Assembly: GCA_001824325.1 (NCBI GenBank)
Contig: MHXC01000043.1
Span: forward strand, 1-23,174
Direction of reading: 5' to 3'
Length of the DNA: 23,174 bases
From: Parcubacteria group bacterium RIFCSPHIGHO2_01_FULL_47_10b
Lineage (GTDB): Bacteria; Patescibacteriota; Minisyncoccia; 2-01-FULL-47-10
Shown: positions 1 through 7,695 of the stretch, piece after piece
Numbering within the stretch: position 1 is the stretch's first letter
How the letters are laid out: every line of letters begins with the position of its first letter
The notes under the pieces: generated by a model
What the model was told of the DNA's origin: nothing
Seen by the model: only the letters and a program-made list of their open reading frames with translations
Database searches by the model: none
Position numbers and translations under genes: made by a program

Positions 1-103
1 AGACCTTTCTAACCAATGTAACTGTACTCATATCCTCTCAGCTCCTTTTGCAGGTTTATTGACAACAAAAACTGCGATGCTCTCCTCCCCCCTCATCTTA
101 AAG
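1..103. other. Intergenic edge, no gene seen
   Basis: No coding region, RNA gene or convincing hairpin is visible here. It is the 3' flank of the minus-strand gene that stops at 104. A gene running in from outside the window cannot be excluded. Confidence 0.4.
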
Positions 104-631
104 TCACAATCCCAATGATCGTAGGGTCATTTTGATTACCCTAATCGTATCATTCGTTAGAACTTGAAGCACTACATCCGCTATGGGTTCTTCGAGCTCT
201 TCAAACTCATTTCGCTCGTTAACCATCCGTTTAACCACCCCGCTCAACGTACCCATGTCCTTGTCCACTACGACAAATGGTAATTGATCAATAAACCGTT
301 TCACTGGATCGAAGTTCCGTATTGCGCTTCTTGGTTCGAACGTTGCTTCCGTTCTCAGTTGAGCGCCTGCTGATAATTTCATCGACTCAAAACCTAGTGG
401 CTCCAATACCTCCTTCACCAGAGGATGAAGTCCGCTGAAATGTACTTCACATGAATGAATTGCAGCAAGTGCTGGTTTTTCCGAATAGAGACTCTCTTTG
501 TTCTCCCAAAACGAAACATAGTAAGGCAGGTCCGACTCGGTGCATTGAGGCATGTAACAACAAGGAGGATCTCTATCATTCCGTTCCCTATAACGAAACC
601 CCATTCCGAGGGCATATCTTAGGAATGCCAT
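104..631 (-). CDS. Hypothetical protein, 175 residues
   Basis: I do not recognise this protein. The case that it is real rests on its start: a textbook Shine-Dalgarno AAAGGAG (plus-strand 639-645) sits 7 nt before the ATG, one of only two such sites in the window. The product has no signal peptide and no membrane segment. A Cys-rich patch (PCCYMPQC, residues 23-30) lies near the N-terminus, and the C-terminal half is acidic and probably helical (NERNEFEELEEPIADVVLQ, about residues 138-156). It stands alone, followed by the window edge and preceded by tRNA-Arg on the same strand. No function can be assigned. Confidence 0.6.
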   Translation of the reverse strand: MAFLRYALGMGFRYRERNDRDPPCCYMPQCTESDLPYYVSFWENKESLYSEKPALAAIHSCEVHFSGLHPLVKEVLEPLGFESMKLSAGAQLRTEATFEPRSAIRNFDPVKRFIDQLPFVVVDKDMGTLSGVVKRMVNERNEFEELEEPIADVVLQVLTNDTIRVIKMTLRSLGL

Positions 632-638
632 TTGGTGA

Positions 639-645
639 CTCCTTT
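639..645 (-). promoter_or_regulatory. Strong ribosome binding site AAAGGAG
   Basis: A canonical Shine-Dalgarno 7 nt upstream of the ATG at 631. It fixes the start of the 175-residue gene and stands out because nearly all other genes here lack one. Confidence 0.7.
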
Positions 646-786
646 CTTGCTAGTTTTAGATTATTTCGTTGCCCTCTCCAAGATCTCCCAGAAACCTAAA
701 TTCGCATTTGAATCAGACCACCTAAAGCACCCTAGCAAAAAAACGCAAAAAAGTCCATTAAAATATGTAAAAATCCGCGAATACTT

Positions 787-858
787 TACCTCCGAAGGGA
801 TTCGAACCCCTAATACGACGTCCGAAGCGTCGCGTGATGTCCATTTCACCACGGAGGC
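787..858 (-). tRNA. tRNA-Arg (anticodon UCG)
   Basis: A cloverleaf on the minus strand. Acceptor GCCTCCG pairs with CGGAGGT, with a G-U at the end. The anticodon stem CGACG/CGTCG encloses CTTCGGA, giving anticodon TCG, which reads CGA Arg codons. The T arm contains GGTTCGAATCC. The discriminator is A and no CCA is encoded. The 5' end lies 14 nt after the stop codon of the Xer recombinase gene on the same strand with no terminator between, so it may be processed from that transcript. Confidence 0.93.
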
Positions 859-872
859 GTTTATATGTTACC

Positions 873-1901
873 TCATGTATTGCTCTCACTTTGAGCACCG
901 CTCTCCTCTTGCTTGTTCTCACCCTGCCCACTCTTCCCATGAAACTTCTCGTAAATCTCTTTGAGCCGCGGGTTGGTGACGTGGGTGTAAATTTGTGTAG
1001 TGGAAATATTGGTGTGCCCGAGAAGTTCCTGCACGCTACGCAAATCAGCGCCTGCGGCAAGCATATCAGTTGCATATGAATGACGCAATACATGCGGGGT
1101 AACATTTTTCATAATGCCCACACTTTGGGCAAATGCATTGACGATTCGCTGCACGCTGCGGGGCGTGAGGCGCAAGTTGATCTGACCTTTTGCATCCGTG
1201 CTTTTGGTTTTTACGAGTCGCACGAATAATGCCTCATCGATATCAGTCCGCGCATTCATCCATTCGATGAGCGCTGCCTTGGCTCGTTCCGAGAGGAAGA
1301 CAATGCGGATCTTGCTGCGCTTTCCCCGGATTGAAAACTCCCCCGCATCCATACGTACGCTGTCCCGATTTAACGCCGTGAGCTCTGAAACACGTAATCC
1401 GGTGCTGAATAACAACTCGAGTATTGCCTTGTCTCGTTTTCCATGCAACTTTTTTGTGTCTGGAGCATTTAATAATTGATCGAGCTCGTCGGGTTCAAGG
1501 AAGTCTATATGACGATCTTCTTGTTTGCCTAGCTCGATACGCGAGGGAGATACCACGTTAAATCCTCGATTCGTAAGGTATCCCAAGAAACTCCGAATGG
1601 GGATGATGTGGTAGTTCTGCGTTTTTTTCGTCAGCGCCTCGCCGGTTTTTCCATCCACGCGGTGGTGTAACCAGATGCGGTATTTTCTGATCAGGTCTTC
1701 GGTAAGCTGTTCGACTCGAGATAGCTGGATTTCCTGCTCTGCCCAGCGCATAAATCGCTCGAGGTAGCGCTGATAACTTTCAGTTGTCCGAATCGAACGC
1801 TGTTTCTCAATTTCAAGATAGCCAAGATAGTCCTGCAGCAACTGCCGTGTCTGGGTTATCCCCGTGGTCGTTGATGTGTGCGTCCCTTGTTCTGATGCCA
1901 T
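873..1901 (-). CDS. XerC/XerD-type tyrosine recombinase
   Basis: A site-specific recombinase of the Xer family, which in bacteria resolves chromosome dimers at dif during division. It has 342 residues: an N-terminal SAM-like core-binding domain (about 18-112) and a C-terminal catalytic domain (about 130-320). The full catalytic set is visible: R170 in STGLRVSEL, K194 in IRGKRSK, H270 and R273 in TPHVLRHSYA, H296 in LLGHTNI and the nucleophile Y305 in TQIYTHV. The acidic, Gln/Ser-rich last 20 residues are probably disordered. XerC and XerD cannot be told apart by eye. The gene lies next to tRNA-Arg but on its 5' side, which is not the usual layout for an integrative element, so a housekeeping role is more likely. 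Its promoter suggests an almost leaderless message. Confidence 0.92.
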   Translation of the reverse strand: MASEQGTHTSTTTGITQTRQLLQDYLGYLEIEKQRSIRTTESYQRYLERFMRWAEQEIQLSRVEQLTEDLIRKYRIWLHHRVDGKTGEALTKKTQNYHIIPIRSFLGYLTNRGFNVVSPSRIELGKQEDRHIDFLEPDELDQLLNAPDTKKLHGKRDKAILELLFSTGLRVSELTALNRDSVRMDAGEFSIRGKRSKIRIVFLSERAKAALIEWMNARTDIDEALFVRLVKTKSTDAKGQINLRLTPRSVQRIVNAFAQSVGIMKNVTPHVLRHSYATDMLAAGADLRSVQELLGHTNISTTQIYTHVTNPRLKEIYEKFHGKSGQGENKQEESGAQSESNT

Positions 1902-1910
1902 AGTAGTTGC

Positions 1911-1939
1911 ATTATACTACTCCCCTGCCATGGTGTAAA
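1911..1939 (-). promoter_or_regulatory. Promoter of the Xer recombinase gene (near-leaderless)
   Basis: On the minus strand, TTTACA (1934-1939), a 17-bp spacer and TATAAT (1911-1916). The -10 box ends 9 nt before the ATG (1899-1901), so the expected start of transcription falls about 3 nt before the start codon. No room remains for a ribosome binding site. Confidence 0.7.
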
Positions 1940-1962
1940 TATTATGCGCCATGACAAAGCCA

Positions 1963-1990
1963 TTGACTCCGCGCAATAAAGCCGTATAAT
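1963..1990 (+). promoter_or_regulatory. Promoter of rpsA-ftsH
   Basis: TTGACT (1963-1968), a 16-bp spacer and a perfect TATAAT (1985-1990). It is divergent from the Xer promoter, whose -35 box is only 23 bp away. The predicted start near 1997 leaves a leader of about 120 nt before the rpsA ATG. Confidence 0.7.
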
Positions 1991-2002
1991 AAAACAATCT
2001 TG

Positions 2003-2014
2003 TTGTCTAGACAA
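2003..2014. repeat. Perfect 12-bp palindrome in the rpsA leader
   Basis: TTGTCTAGACAA is its own reverse complement and begins about 6 nt after the predicted rpsA transcription start. It could be a repressor operator or a small hairpin. Function is not known. Confidence 0.4.
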
Positions 2015-2116
2015 GGTCAGAGGCCGAAACTCAGGACCAAATAATTCATAACTTTATTGTGAGTTGTGCGGGAATCGTTCTTGAACGGACGAACGCCCAT
2101 AATTCATAACAATCCT

Positions 2117-3379
2117 ATGGTAATAGCGAAGAAAAAAGTAGTGAAAAAGGTTAAAAAAACAATAGAAACGCCACCTGAAAGCACAGCCTCATCAAGCAAC
2201 GCTATCAGCATGGGCTCTCTCCTCAAAGAAACTACCGATGGAAAGCATAAGGATCTCCAGATTGGCGCTGATATTGAGGGCCGTGTTATCCAAAAGGGTC
2301 AGAGCATCATTTATTTAGACTTAAGCCCCTTTGGCACTGGCGTCATTTACAAAAGCGAGCTACAGACAACGCAAACTGACGTAAAACATATTAAAGTTGG
2401 CGACATGCTGACTGCCAAGATCATTGGCACCGAAAACGAAGACGGCTTTATTGAGCTATCAATTAAAGACATCGGCACCAAGGAAGCATGGAGTCGCCTT
2501 GAGCAATATTATTCGGACCAGGAAACAGTTGACGGCAAGGTTACCAGCGCAAACAAGGGCGGTCTCATGATGCTCGTTGAAGGTATTCCTGGCTTCCTCC
2601 CCGCTTCACAGCTCGGTCAAGAAAATTACCCCCGCGTTGAAGATGGCGACGAAAATGTTATCTTACAAAAACTCAAAAAACTCGAAGGACAATTATTGAA
2701 GGTGAAAGTGCTCGACCTAGACCCTGAAGACCGCAAGCTCATCTTGTCAGAAAAGGCAGTTGAGGCGAAAGAAGTGAAGAAGGCGTTGGACGTGTATAAA
2801 ACGGGTACGATCATTAAGGGTATAGTGAGCGGCGTTGTTGATTTCGGTGTATTCGTAAAATTTGACGACAGTTTAGAAGGATTGGTCCATATCTCACAAC
2901 TCGGCTGGAAACTCATCGAGGATCCACGAGAATTCTTCTCGATCGGCCAGCAGGTGGAAGCGAAGATCATCGATATCCAAGGTACGCAGGTTTCACTTTC
3001 AATCAAGTCACTCCAGTCAAACCCATGGGAACAGGTGATAGAGAAATATAAGGTTGGTTCGACGTACAAAGGCAAGGTGGCGAAACTCAATCCATTCGGC
3101 GCCTTCGTGTATCTCGATAAGGATATTCACGGATTGGCGCATATATCACAGTTCGGTACTAGTGATGCCATGGAAAAAGCAATCAAGGTTGGCGAGGAAT
3201 ACATGTTCAAAATCACATCCATGAAGCCCGAGGAACATCGCATGAGCTTAAAACTACTTAGCGCAGATGACATGGGCGACAAAAAAATTACAAAAGAGGT
3301 TAAGAAAGAAATAAAGCATGACGCAGCAGAACAACCGACAAAACCAGAAAAACAGTCCGCCGAAGCAAAGCATGAGTAA
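2117..3379 (+). CDS. rpsA: 30S ribosomal protein S1
   Basis: Binds mRNA and helps start translation on the small ribosomal subunit. A lysine-rich N-terminal tail is followed by four S1 (OB-fold) repeats in the 420 residues: about 46-115 (divergent), 128-215 (SANKGGLMMLVEGIPGFLP), 224-300 (DFGVFVKFDDSLEGLVHISQ) and 310-385 (PFGAFVYLDKDIHGLAHISQ). The C-terminal tail is charged and low in complexity. E. coli S1 has six repeats; shorter forms are common elsewhere. I chose the ATG at 2117 because the 17 extra codons back to a GTG at 2066 do not look conserved. There is no clear Shine-Dalgarno. A 12-bp direct repeat, ATAATTCATAAC, occurs at 2041-2052 and 2099-2110 in the leader. The gene overlaps ftsH and shares its promoter. 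Confidence 0.88.
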   Translation: MVIAKKKVVKKVKKTIETPPESTASSSNAISMGSLLKETTDGKHKDLQIGADIEGRVIQKGQSIIYLDLSPFGTGVIYKSELQTTQTDVKHIKVGDMLTAKIIGTENEDGFIELSIKDIGTKEAWSRLEQYYSDQETVDGKVTSANKGGLMMLVEGIPGFLPASQLGQENYPRVEDGDENVILQKLKKLEGQLLKVKVLDLDPEDRKLILSEKAVEAKEVKKALDVYKTGTIIKGIVSGVVDFGVFVKFDDSLEGLVHISQLGWKLIEDPREFFSIGQQVEAKIIDIQGTQVSLSIKSLQSNPWEQVIEKYKVGSTYKGKVAKLNPFGAFVYLDKDIHGLAHISQFGTSDAMEKAIKVGEEYMFKITSMKPEEHRMSLKLLSADDMGDKKITKEVKKEIKHDAAEQPTKPEKQSAEAKHE

Positions 3380-5216
3380 TCTTATCCGGAATTTTTTGCT
3401 TGCATTGCTGTCAATTGTCATTATTGCAGGGCTTTTCACCGTAGTGAATGACCCCACCCACACGCGTCCAACTGATAAAATTAATTTTTCGACATTCGCG
3501 CAAGAACTTCGCGACAAGCAGGTAAAGTCGCTCGTAGTGCGGGATGAGATCATCGAGGTTACAAAGACTGATAATACTGTTGTTGTTACGAATAAAGAAC
3601 GCGGGGCAAGCGTATTTGAATTACTGAATACATATGGATTGGAACCTTCGGTGTTGGAAGGAATCGAGGTCACATTCGAGTCAGAATCAACCAATTCATT
3701 GCTGCTTGGCACGCTCATTTCTACGTTGTTGCCACTGCTCATTATTGGCGGTTTCATTTGGTATATGATGCGACAAGCACAGCGCGGACAAATGTCAGCT
3801 ATGCGATTCGGTAAAAGTAATGCACGGGTTGCTGATTTCCGAGGCAAGAAAAAAGCCACATTCGCTGACGTAGCCGGACTTAAAGAATCAAAAGAGGAAC
3901 TCAAGGAAATTGTAGATTTTCTCAAAAATCCGAAAAAGTATTTGGATATGGGAGCAAAGATTCCGCGAGGCGTGTTACTCATCGGAAACCCGGGAACTGG
4001 CAAAACAACGCTCGCCCGAGCAGTTGCTGGTGAAGCAAATGTACCTTTCTTTCATGCATCAGGCAGTGAATTCGTCGAGCTGTTCGTTGGTGTAGGCGCC
4101 TCACGCGTTCGCGATTTATTCCAAACAGCGAAAAAACATGCCCCAGCCCTTATCTTTATTGATGAAATCGACGCGGTCGGCCGGATGCGTGGTACCGGCT
4201 TAGGCGGCGGACATGACGAGCGCGAACAAACGCTGAACCAAATTCTTTCAGAGATGGATGGATTTGAACGCGATACCGGGCTTATTGTGCTGGCTGCAAC
4301 CAACCGTCCAGACGTGCTCGACCCCGCGTTATTACGCCCCGGTCGCTTCGACCGAACTGTCATGCTCGACATGCCAGATATCAATGAGCGTTTCGAAATT
4401 TTGAAAATTCACGCAACGAATAAGCCGCTATCAAAGGATGTAAAGCTGCGTGAACTCGCAGAACGCACCGTTGGATTCTCGGGCGCTGACCTCGAAAACC
4501 TGCTCAACGAAGCAGCGATACGCGCTGCGGTAGATAACAAAAAAACCATTCACGACGGAGATTTGTACGAAGCGCTCGAAAAAGTATTACTCGGTTCAGA
4601 GAAAAAAAGCCGCATTTATTCAGCAAAAGAAAAGCGCATTGCCGCCTATCATGAAGCTGGACACGCACTTGTGGCACACATACTCCCCAACACCGATCCG
4701 ATACGTAAAGTCTCTATTGTAGCGCGTGGAAGCGCAGGGGGCTTTACACTAAAGCTTCCGGAGGAAGAGCGACACTATCATACTCGCAGTCAGTTCCTCG
4801 ATGAACTAGCCACATTATTGGGCGGTTATGCCGCGGAATTACTCGTATTCAGCGAGGTAACGACTGGCGCTTCCAGCGATCTGAAACGCGCTGCTGACTT
4901 AGCTCGCAGCATTGTGACTCGCTATGGCATGAGTGACAAAATCGGCCCTGTTGCGTACGATGAAGCGCACGAAAAAGTTTTCTTGGGACGTGAATTGACC
5001 GAGCGCCGCATTTATTCGGAACACACCGCAGCACTTATAGACAGCGAGGTTTCTTCCGCAATTAAAAAAGCACTCAAAACAGCACAAGATATACTTAAGA
5101 AAAAGCGCCGGTTACTCGAAAAAGTAGCATCAGAACTCATCAAAAAAGAAAACCTTGAACGAGCTGATTTCGAGAAATTGGTTGGCATGCCAACGCCGCA
5201 GCCAGCTGGAGCTTGA
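3318..5216 (+). CDS. ftsH: ATP-dependent zinc metalloprotease FtsH
   Basis: A membrane-bound AAA+ protease that degrades misfolded membrane and regulatory proteins as a hexamer. Visible parts of the 632 residues: membrane segment about 22-43, periplasmic domain, second membrane segment about 128-150, Walker A GNPGTGKT (223-230), Walker B LIFIDEID (278-285), second region of homology ending GRFDR (342-346), protease motif HEAGH (445-449), and [11 protein letters not shown] holding the third zinc ligand Asp. The start is uncertain. The ATG at 3318 overlaps rpsA by 62 nt and gives a Gln/Asn-rich cytoplasmic tail. The ATG at 3372 gives 614 residues and an 8-nt overlap (ATGAGTAA), the more usual form of translational coupling. 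No Shine-Dalgarno decides between them. Confidence 0.95.
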   Translation: MTQQNNRQNQKNSPPKQSMSNLIRNFLLALLSIVIIAGLFTVVNDPTHTRPTDKINFSTFAQELRDKQVKSLVVRDEIIEVTKTDNTVVVTNKERGASVFELLNTYGLEPSVLEGIEVTFESESTNSLLLGTLISTLLPLLIIGGFIWYMMRQAQRGQMSAMRFGKSNARVADFRGKKKATFADVAGLKESKEELKEIVDFLKNPKKYLDMGAKIPRGVLLIGNPGTGKTTLARAVAGEANVPFFHASGSEFVELFVGVGASRVRDLFQTAKKHAPALIFIDEIDAVGRMRGTGLGGGHDEREQTLNQILSEMDGFERDTGLIVLAATNRPDVLDPALLRPGRFDRTVMLDMPDINERFEILKIHATNKPLSKDVKLRELAERTVGFSGADLENLLNEAAIRAAVDNKKTIHDGDLYEALEKVLLGSEKKSRIYSAKEKRIAAYHEAGHALVAHILPNTDPIRKVSIVARGSAGGFTLKLPEEERHYHTRSQFLDELATLLGGYAAELLVFSEVTTGASSDLKRAADLARSIVTRYGMSDKIGPVAYDEAHEKVFLGRELTERRIYSEHTAALIDSEVSSAIKKALKTAQDILKKKRRLLEKVASELIKKENLERADFEKLVGMPTPQPAGA

Positions 5217-5248
5217 ACTACAACCTATATAAGGCCACATGCATAACC

Positions 5249-5277
5249 TTGATTCTGACGATTTTGCACGGTATAGT
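5249..5277 (+). promoter_or_regulatory. Promoter of tRNA-Cys (and probably tRNA-Leu)
   Basis: TTGATT (5249-5254), a 17-bp spacer and TATAGT (5272-5277). The tRNA begins 8 nt after the -10 box, so transcription would start almost at its 5' end. Confidence 0.6.
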
Positions 5278-5285
5278 AGGCTTAT

Positions 5286-5357
5286 GGCTCCGTGGTCGAG
5301 TGGCTTAGACAAGGGTCTGCAAAACCCTTTACGGCGGTTCAATTCCGCCCGGGGCCT
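5286..5357 (+). tRNA. tRNA-Cys (anticodon GCA)
   Basis: Acceptor GGCTCCG pairs with CGGGGCC (one G-U). The anticodon stem AGGGT/ACCCT holds CTGCAAA, anticodon GCA. The T arm is GGCGG-TTCAATT-CCGCC, and the discriminator U is typical for Cys. No CCA is encoded. The D stem is only three pairs (GTC/GAC). Confidence 0.93.
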
Positions 5358-5427
5358 CTAGAAAGTCGCAGCGTAGTAGTTGCAAATTTGTTATTTGAGA
5401 TTATCCGTACCCATCTCTCGGCAGCTC

Positions 5428-5511
5428 GCCCGGATGGCGGAATGGTTTACGCGCAACACTTAAAATGTTGTGCCGAAAGGCATGAGGGTTCGACTCCCTC
5501 TCCGGGCACCA
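5428..5511 (+). tRNA. tRNA-Leu (anticodon UAA), intronless, CCA encoded
   Basis: Acceptor GCCCGGA/TCCGGGC. The anticodon stem CAACA/TGTTG holds CTTAAAA, anticodon TAA. A long variable arm (GCCGAAAGGC) fits a class II tRNA. The discriminator A at 5508 is followed by an encoded CCA (5509-5511). This is the tRNA that carries a group I intron in cyanobacteria and plastids; here it is uninterrupted. Confidence 0.95.
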
Positions 5512-5560
5512 AAACTAATAGCTGATAACTTTTTAATAATTAACTCTAACAACAATCGTC

Positions 5561-6121
5561 ATGGCCAATCTTGAAGGCGCCCCACTAGGTCAGGAGGATA
5601 AAGTTGAAGCAGGGCAGGAAACTGTCACCGAACAAATAATGGGTATTGGAACCGGAGACATTATAGACGTTGCAGGCAAAAAAGTTAGAATTCGCGGTTT
5701 TACTGCTCCAGAAGGAGACCCGGGTCGCGCCTTAATGATTGACGAAATAAGTCCGGAAGAAATAAGGGCATATGAACTGAAAGAACAGACGATCCTGGGG
5801 AAGATTAAAGACATGATTAAAGCAAATCCAAATGCAACTATTGATGCAGAACAAGCCAGAAAATATTGGGAAGGTTTATATGATAAAGCTGGCAATGGCG
5901 AAAAGATGGAGATGCAAATCAATGAGATGTACGCCCAAAAATATGAGGAAATGGTCCGCGCTGCGCGAGAACGAATGTTAGTATTAGAGCACCAACTCAA
6001 TTCAGCCTTTAATGAGGCAGAAAAACAGGTACTCTTGGCAAAAATTATTGAAGAGCGAGATTTCGCCATAGCGATGGAACAGGAAGCGGCAAGCCGGCGA
6101 TCATATAACAGCCCAAAATGA
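5561..6121 (+). CDS. Hypothetical coiled-coil protein, 186 residues
   Basis: I do not recognise a family. The N-terminal third is Gly/Glu-rich with short beta-like stretches (GDIIDVAGKKVRIRGF, about 32-47). The rest is strongly helical and charged, with a probable coiled coil (about 125-178, ARERMLVLEHQLNSAFNEAE). No signal peptide or membrane segment is seen. The ATG at 5561 follows an A/T-rich leader without a Shine-Dalgarno, 49 nt after tRNA-Leu, so it may share the tRNA transcript. Its stop overlaps the next gene's start (ATGA, 6118-6121), which points to coupled translation with the asparaginase-like gene. Confidence 0.7.
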   Translation: MANLEGAPLGQEDKVEAGQETVTEQIMGIGTGDIIDVAGKKVRIRGFTAPEGDPGRALMIDEISPEEIRAYELKEQTILGKIKDMIKANPNATIDAEQARKYWEGLYDKAGNGEKMEMQINEMYAQKYEEMVRAARERMLVLEHQLNSAFNEAEKQVLLAKIIEERDFAIAMEQEAASRRSYNSPK

Positions 6122-6600
6122 AACTCAAAATATTTGTCACCGGTGGAACGTTCGACAAAGAATATAATGAACTGACTGGCGAGTTATTTTTTAAAGACAC
6201 TCATCTGCCGGAAATGCTTCATCTCGGACGATCTAGGCTCGATGTCGATATCCGAACGCTTATGATGATTGACAGCTTGGATATGACAGCTGCCGACAGA
6301 GCAATTATTCTAGACAATTGCAAAAAAGAACCCTTGGATAAAATTGTGATCACCCACGGAACAGATACCATGGCGGATACCGCCAAGATTCTAGCAGGCT
6401 CTATCAAGAATAAGACGATTGTTTTAACTGGGGCGATGGTTCCATATAAATTTGGAAGTTCTGATGGATTATTCAACTTGGGTGCTGCACTCGCATTTGC
6501 GCAAACGCTTCCCCATGGTGTATATGTTACAATGAATGGAAAAATTTTCCCATGGAACAACGTGTACAAAAACAAAAAAACTGGCGAGTTTGAAGCGTGA
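6118..6600 (+). CDS. Asparaginase-like protein, N-terminal domain only
   Basis: Resembles the N-terminal catalytic domain of type I/II L-asparaginases, which hydrolyse asparagine to aspartate. Motifs in the 160 residues: VTGGTFDKEYN (7-17, nucleophile Thr), HGTDTMADTA (about 80-89, second Thr-Asp pair), and NKTIVLTGAMVP (about 98-109) with the conserved Lys, then SSDGLFNL. Full-length enzymes have about 320-350 residues; the C-terminal domain is absent, and the reading frame ends at a normal stop with nothing recognisable after it. Short stand-alone forms may be amidases with another substrate. Translation is probably coupled to the gene before it (4-nt overlap). Confidence 0.8.
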   Translation: MKLKIFVTGGTFDKEYNELTGELFFKDTHLPEMLHLGRSRLDVDIRTLMMIDSLDMTAADRAIILDNCKKEPLDKIVITHGTDTMADTAKILAGSIKNKTIVLTGAMVPYKFGSSDGLFNLGAALAFAQTLPHGVYVTMNGKIFPWNNVYKNKKTGEFEA

Positions 6601-6615
6601 CTCAATAAATCTCCA

Positions 6616-7068
6616 ATGACCATCTACGTCCTCGGCAGCTCAAGCTTTATGAAAGAAATGGTTGCGACAAAAAACCAGCTGTGCGAGCTCGGCCACAATG
6701 CCACCATTCATCCGCATTACGAGGCTTTTGTACGAGGAGACCGGCAAGATATAGTCAGTCGCTGGAAAAAGGGTGAGCGAGCGGCTATAAAGCGAGAAAA
6801 TAACTATTTCCACGAGCATTATAAGGGTATCGTTTCGAGCGAGGCCATTCTTATCGTAAATGCAAAAAAGCGCGTTCCTGATATAGACAACTACATCGGC
6901 GGCAACGTGCTCATGGAAATGGGGCAGGCATATGTGAACCATAAAAAAATATTCTTCCTAAACGGTATGCCATCAGGACTCCCCTACATGGACGAAATTG
7001 AGGCCATGGATCCGGTGTGCCTGCATGGTGATCTCACCAAAATACAACAAAACCCCTCTGCTCTCTAG
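6616..7068 (+). CDS. Nucleoside 2-deoxyribosyltransferase-like protein
   Basis: A small Rossmann-like protein of 150 residues. It opens with a beta strand and Ser-rich loop (IYVLGSSSFMKE, 3-14). The C-terminal half has SSEAILIVNAKK and then GGNVLMEMGQAYVNHKKIFFL (about 96-116), matching the pattern of deoxyribosyltransferase-fold proteins, where the Glu of this segment is the usual nucleophile. Such proteins exchange bases on deoxynucleosides or act as nucleotide hydrolases; the substrate cannot be told here. It follows the asparaginase-like gene by 15 nt with no terminator and no Shine-Dalgarno, so it probably ends a three-gene operon. Confidence 0.65.
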   Translation: MTIYVLGSSSFMKEMVATKNQLCELGHNATIHPHYEAFVRGDRQDIVSRWKKGERAAIKRENNYFHEHYKGIVSSEAILIVNAKKRVPDIDNYIGGNVLMEMGQAYVNHKKIFFLNGMPSGLPYMDEIEAMDPVCLHGDLTKIQQNPSAL

Positions 7069-7090
7069 TACAAAAGGGCTCTGTTGTGGA

Positions 7091-7132
7091 GTGCTTCTAT
7101 CTCCTTGGTTCCTCGTACGAACCGAGAAGCAC
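7091..7132. terminator. Stem-loop between convergent genes
   Basis: GTGCTTCT (7091-7098) pairs perfectly with AGAAGCAC (7125-7132), and GGTTC/GAACC (7107-7111, 7119-7123) pair inside it. It lies 22 bp after the plus-strand operon and before the stop of the minus-strand 3D-domain gene. No T run follows on either strand, so termination is only a guess. Confidence 0.4.
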
Positions 7133-7152
7133 CGCGTGTTAATATTTAGCGA

Positions 7153-7611
7153 CTAGTCGACAATTTCAATGGTGCTATACGCTGCACCAAACGCCAGTGC
7201 CTGCCCTCGTGTTGGAAACCAGACATCTACTCGATCATCGTGTCGTTCTGCCATGCGGTCTTCAACTATGAAGATGCGCTCACCAAACAATTTCGGTATA
7301 CGAATCCGTGCGCCAAAGGGCAAAAAATTTGCTGCTACTATGCCTGGACGAACGCGTGTACCTGCTGCGGTTATAAACGGCGACGAATCGGTCTGATCCG
7401 GAGTCGAAGAATATGCGGTGATAAACACTGTCATAAATCGATCTCGCCGACTCTCCATATTTTGATATGCCTGTACCAACTCCTCATCGTACGGAAATAT
7501 CAGCACTTGTTCAGGGTTACTGATCTCCGCCGCCAATGAATGCTGCGGAAATGCAAACGTATATATCAACGATATGAGCAGCCATGGTGCTAATTTTCTC
7601 ATAGAAGTCAT
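7153..7611 (-). CDS. Secreted 3D-domain protein
   Basis: An exported protein of 152 residues with a signal peptide (positive start, hydrophobic LAPWLLISLIYTFAF, Ala-rich cleavage region about 25-28). The mature part is a 3D domain, the double-psi beta-barrel found in MltA-like lytic transglycosylases and in YabE/Rpf-like wall proteins: FITAYSSTPDQTD (about 63-75), TAAGTRVRPGIVAAN and the closing EDRMAERHDDRVDVWF with the conserved Asp residues. It probably acts on, or binds, peptidoglycan. Which Met starts it is unclear (7611 or 7602). A purine-rich GAGGAGGGAGGAGG lies about 20 nt upstream, too far for a normal Shine-Dalgarno. The leader holds a terminator-like hairpin downstream of its own promoter. 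Confidence 0.8.
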   Translation of the reverse strand: MTSMRKLAPWLLISLIYTFAFPQHSLAAEISNPEQVLIFPYDEELVQAYQNMESRRDRFMTVFITAYSSTPDQTDSSPFITAAGTRVRPGIVAANFLPFGARIRIPKLFGERIFIVEDRMAERHDDRVDVWFPTRGQALAFGAAYSTIEIVD

Positions 7612-7660
7612 CTAAGTGTGAACGTCGCGACGCCTCCTCCCTCCTCTGGAGAGCGAAATA

Positions 7661-7683
7661 AAAAATCCCGATGAGGGATTTCC
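7661..7683 (-). terminator. Intrinsic terminator / possible attenuator
   Basis: On the minus strand AAATCCC (7681-7675) and GGGATTT (7669-7663) form a perfect 7-bp stem with a 5-nt loop, followed directly by a T-rich run. It can end the HD-Nudix transcript, whose last stop codon is at 7736. It also lies downstream of the promoter at 7696-7723, so transcripts from that promoter must pass it to reach the 3D-domain gene. Confidence 0.75.
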
Positions 7684-7695
7684 TACGATGTTGCC

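Noticed and set aside
758..1105. Minus-strand frame over tRNA-Arg and the end of the Xer gene
   Set aside because: A shadow of the recombinase gene in another frame that runs on through a tRNA.
787..1901. Tyrosine recombinase next to tRNA-Arg as an integrated element
   Set aside because: The recombinase lies at the 5' side of the tRNA, no repeat of the tRNA 3' end was noticed nearby, and no phage or conjugation genes are present. The protein looks like a housekeeping Xer.
5292..5525. Open frame covering tRNA-Cys and tRNA-Leu
   Set aside because: It spans two well-formed tRNA genes and has no protein-like pattern.
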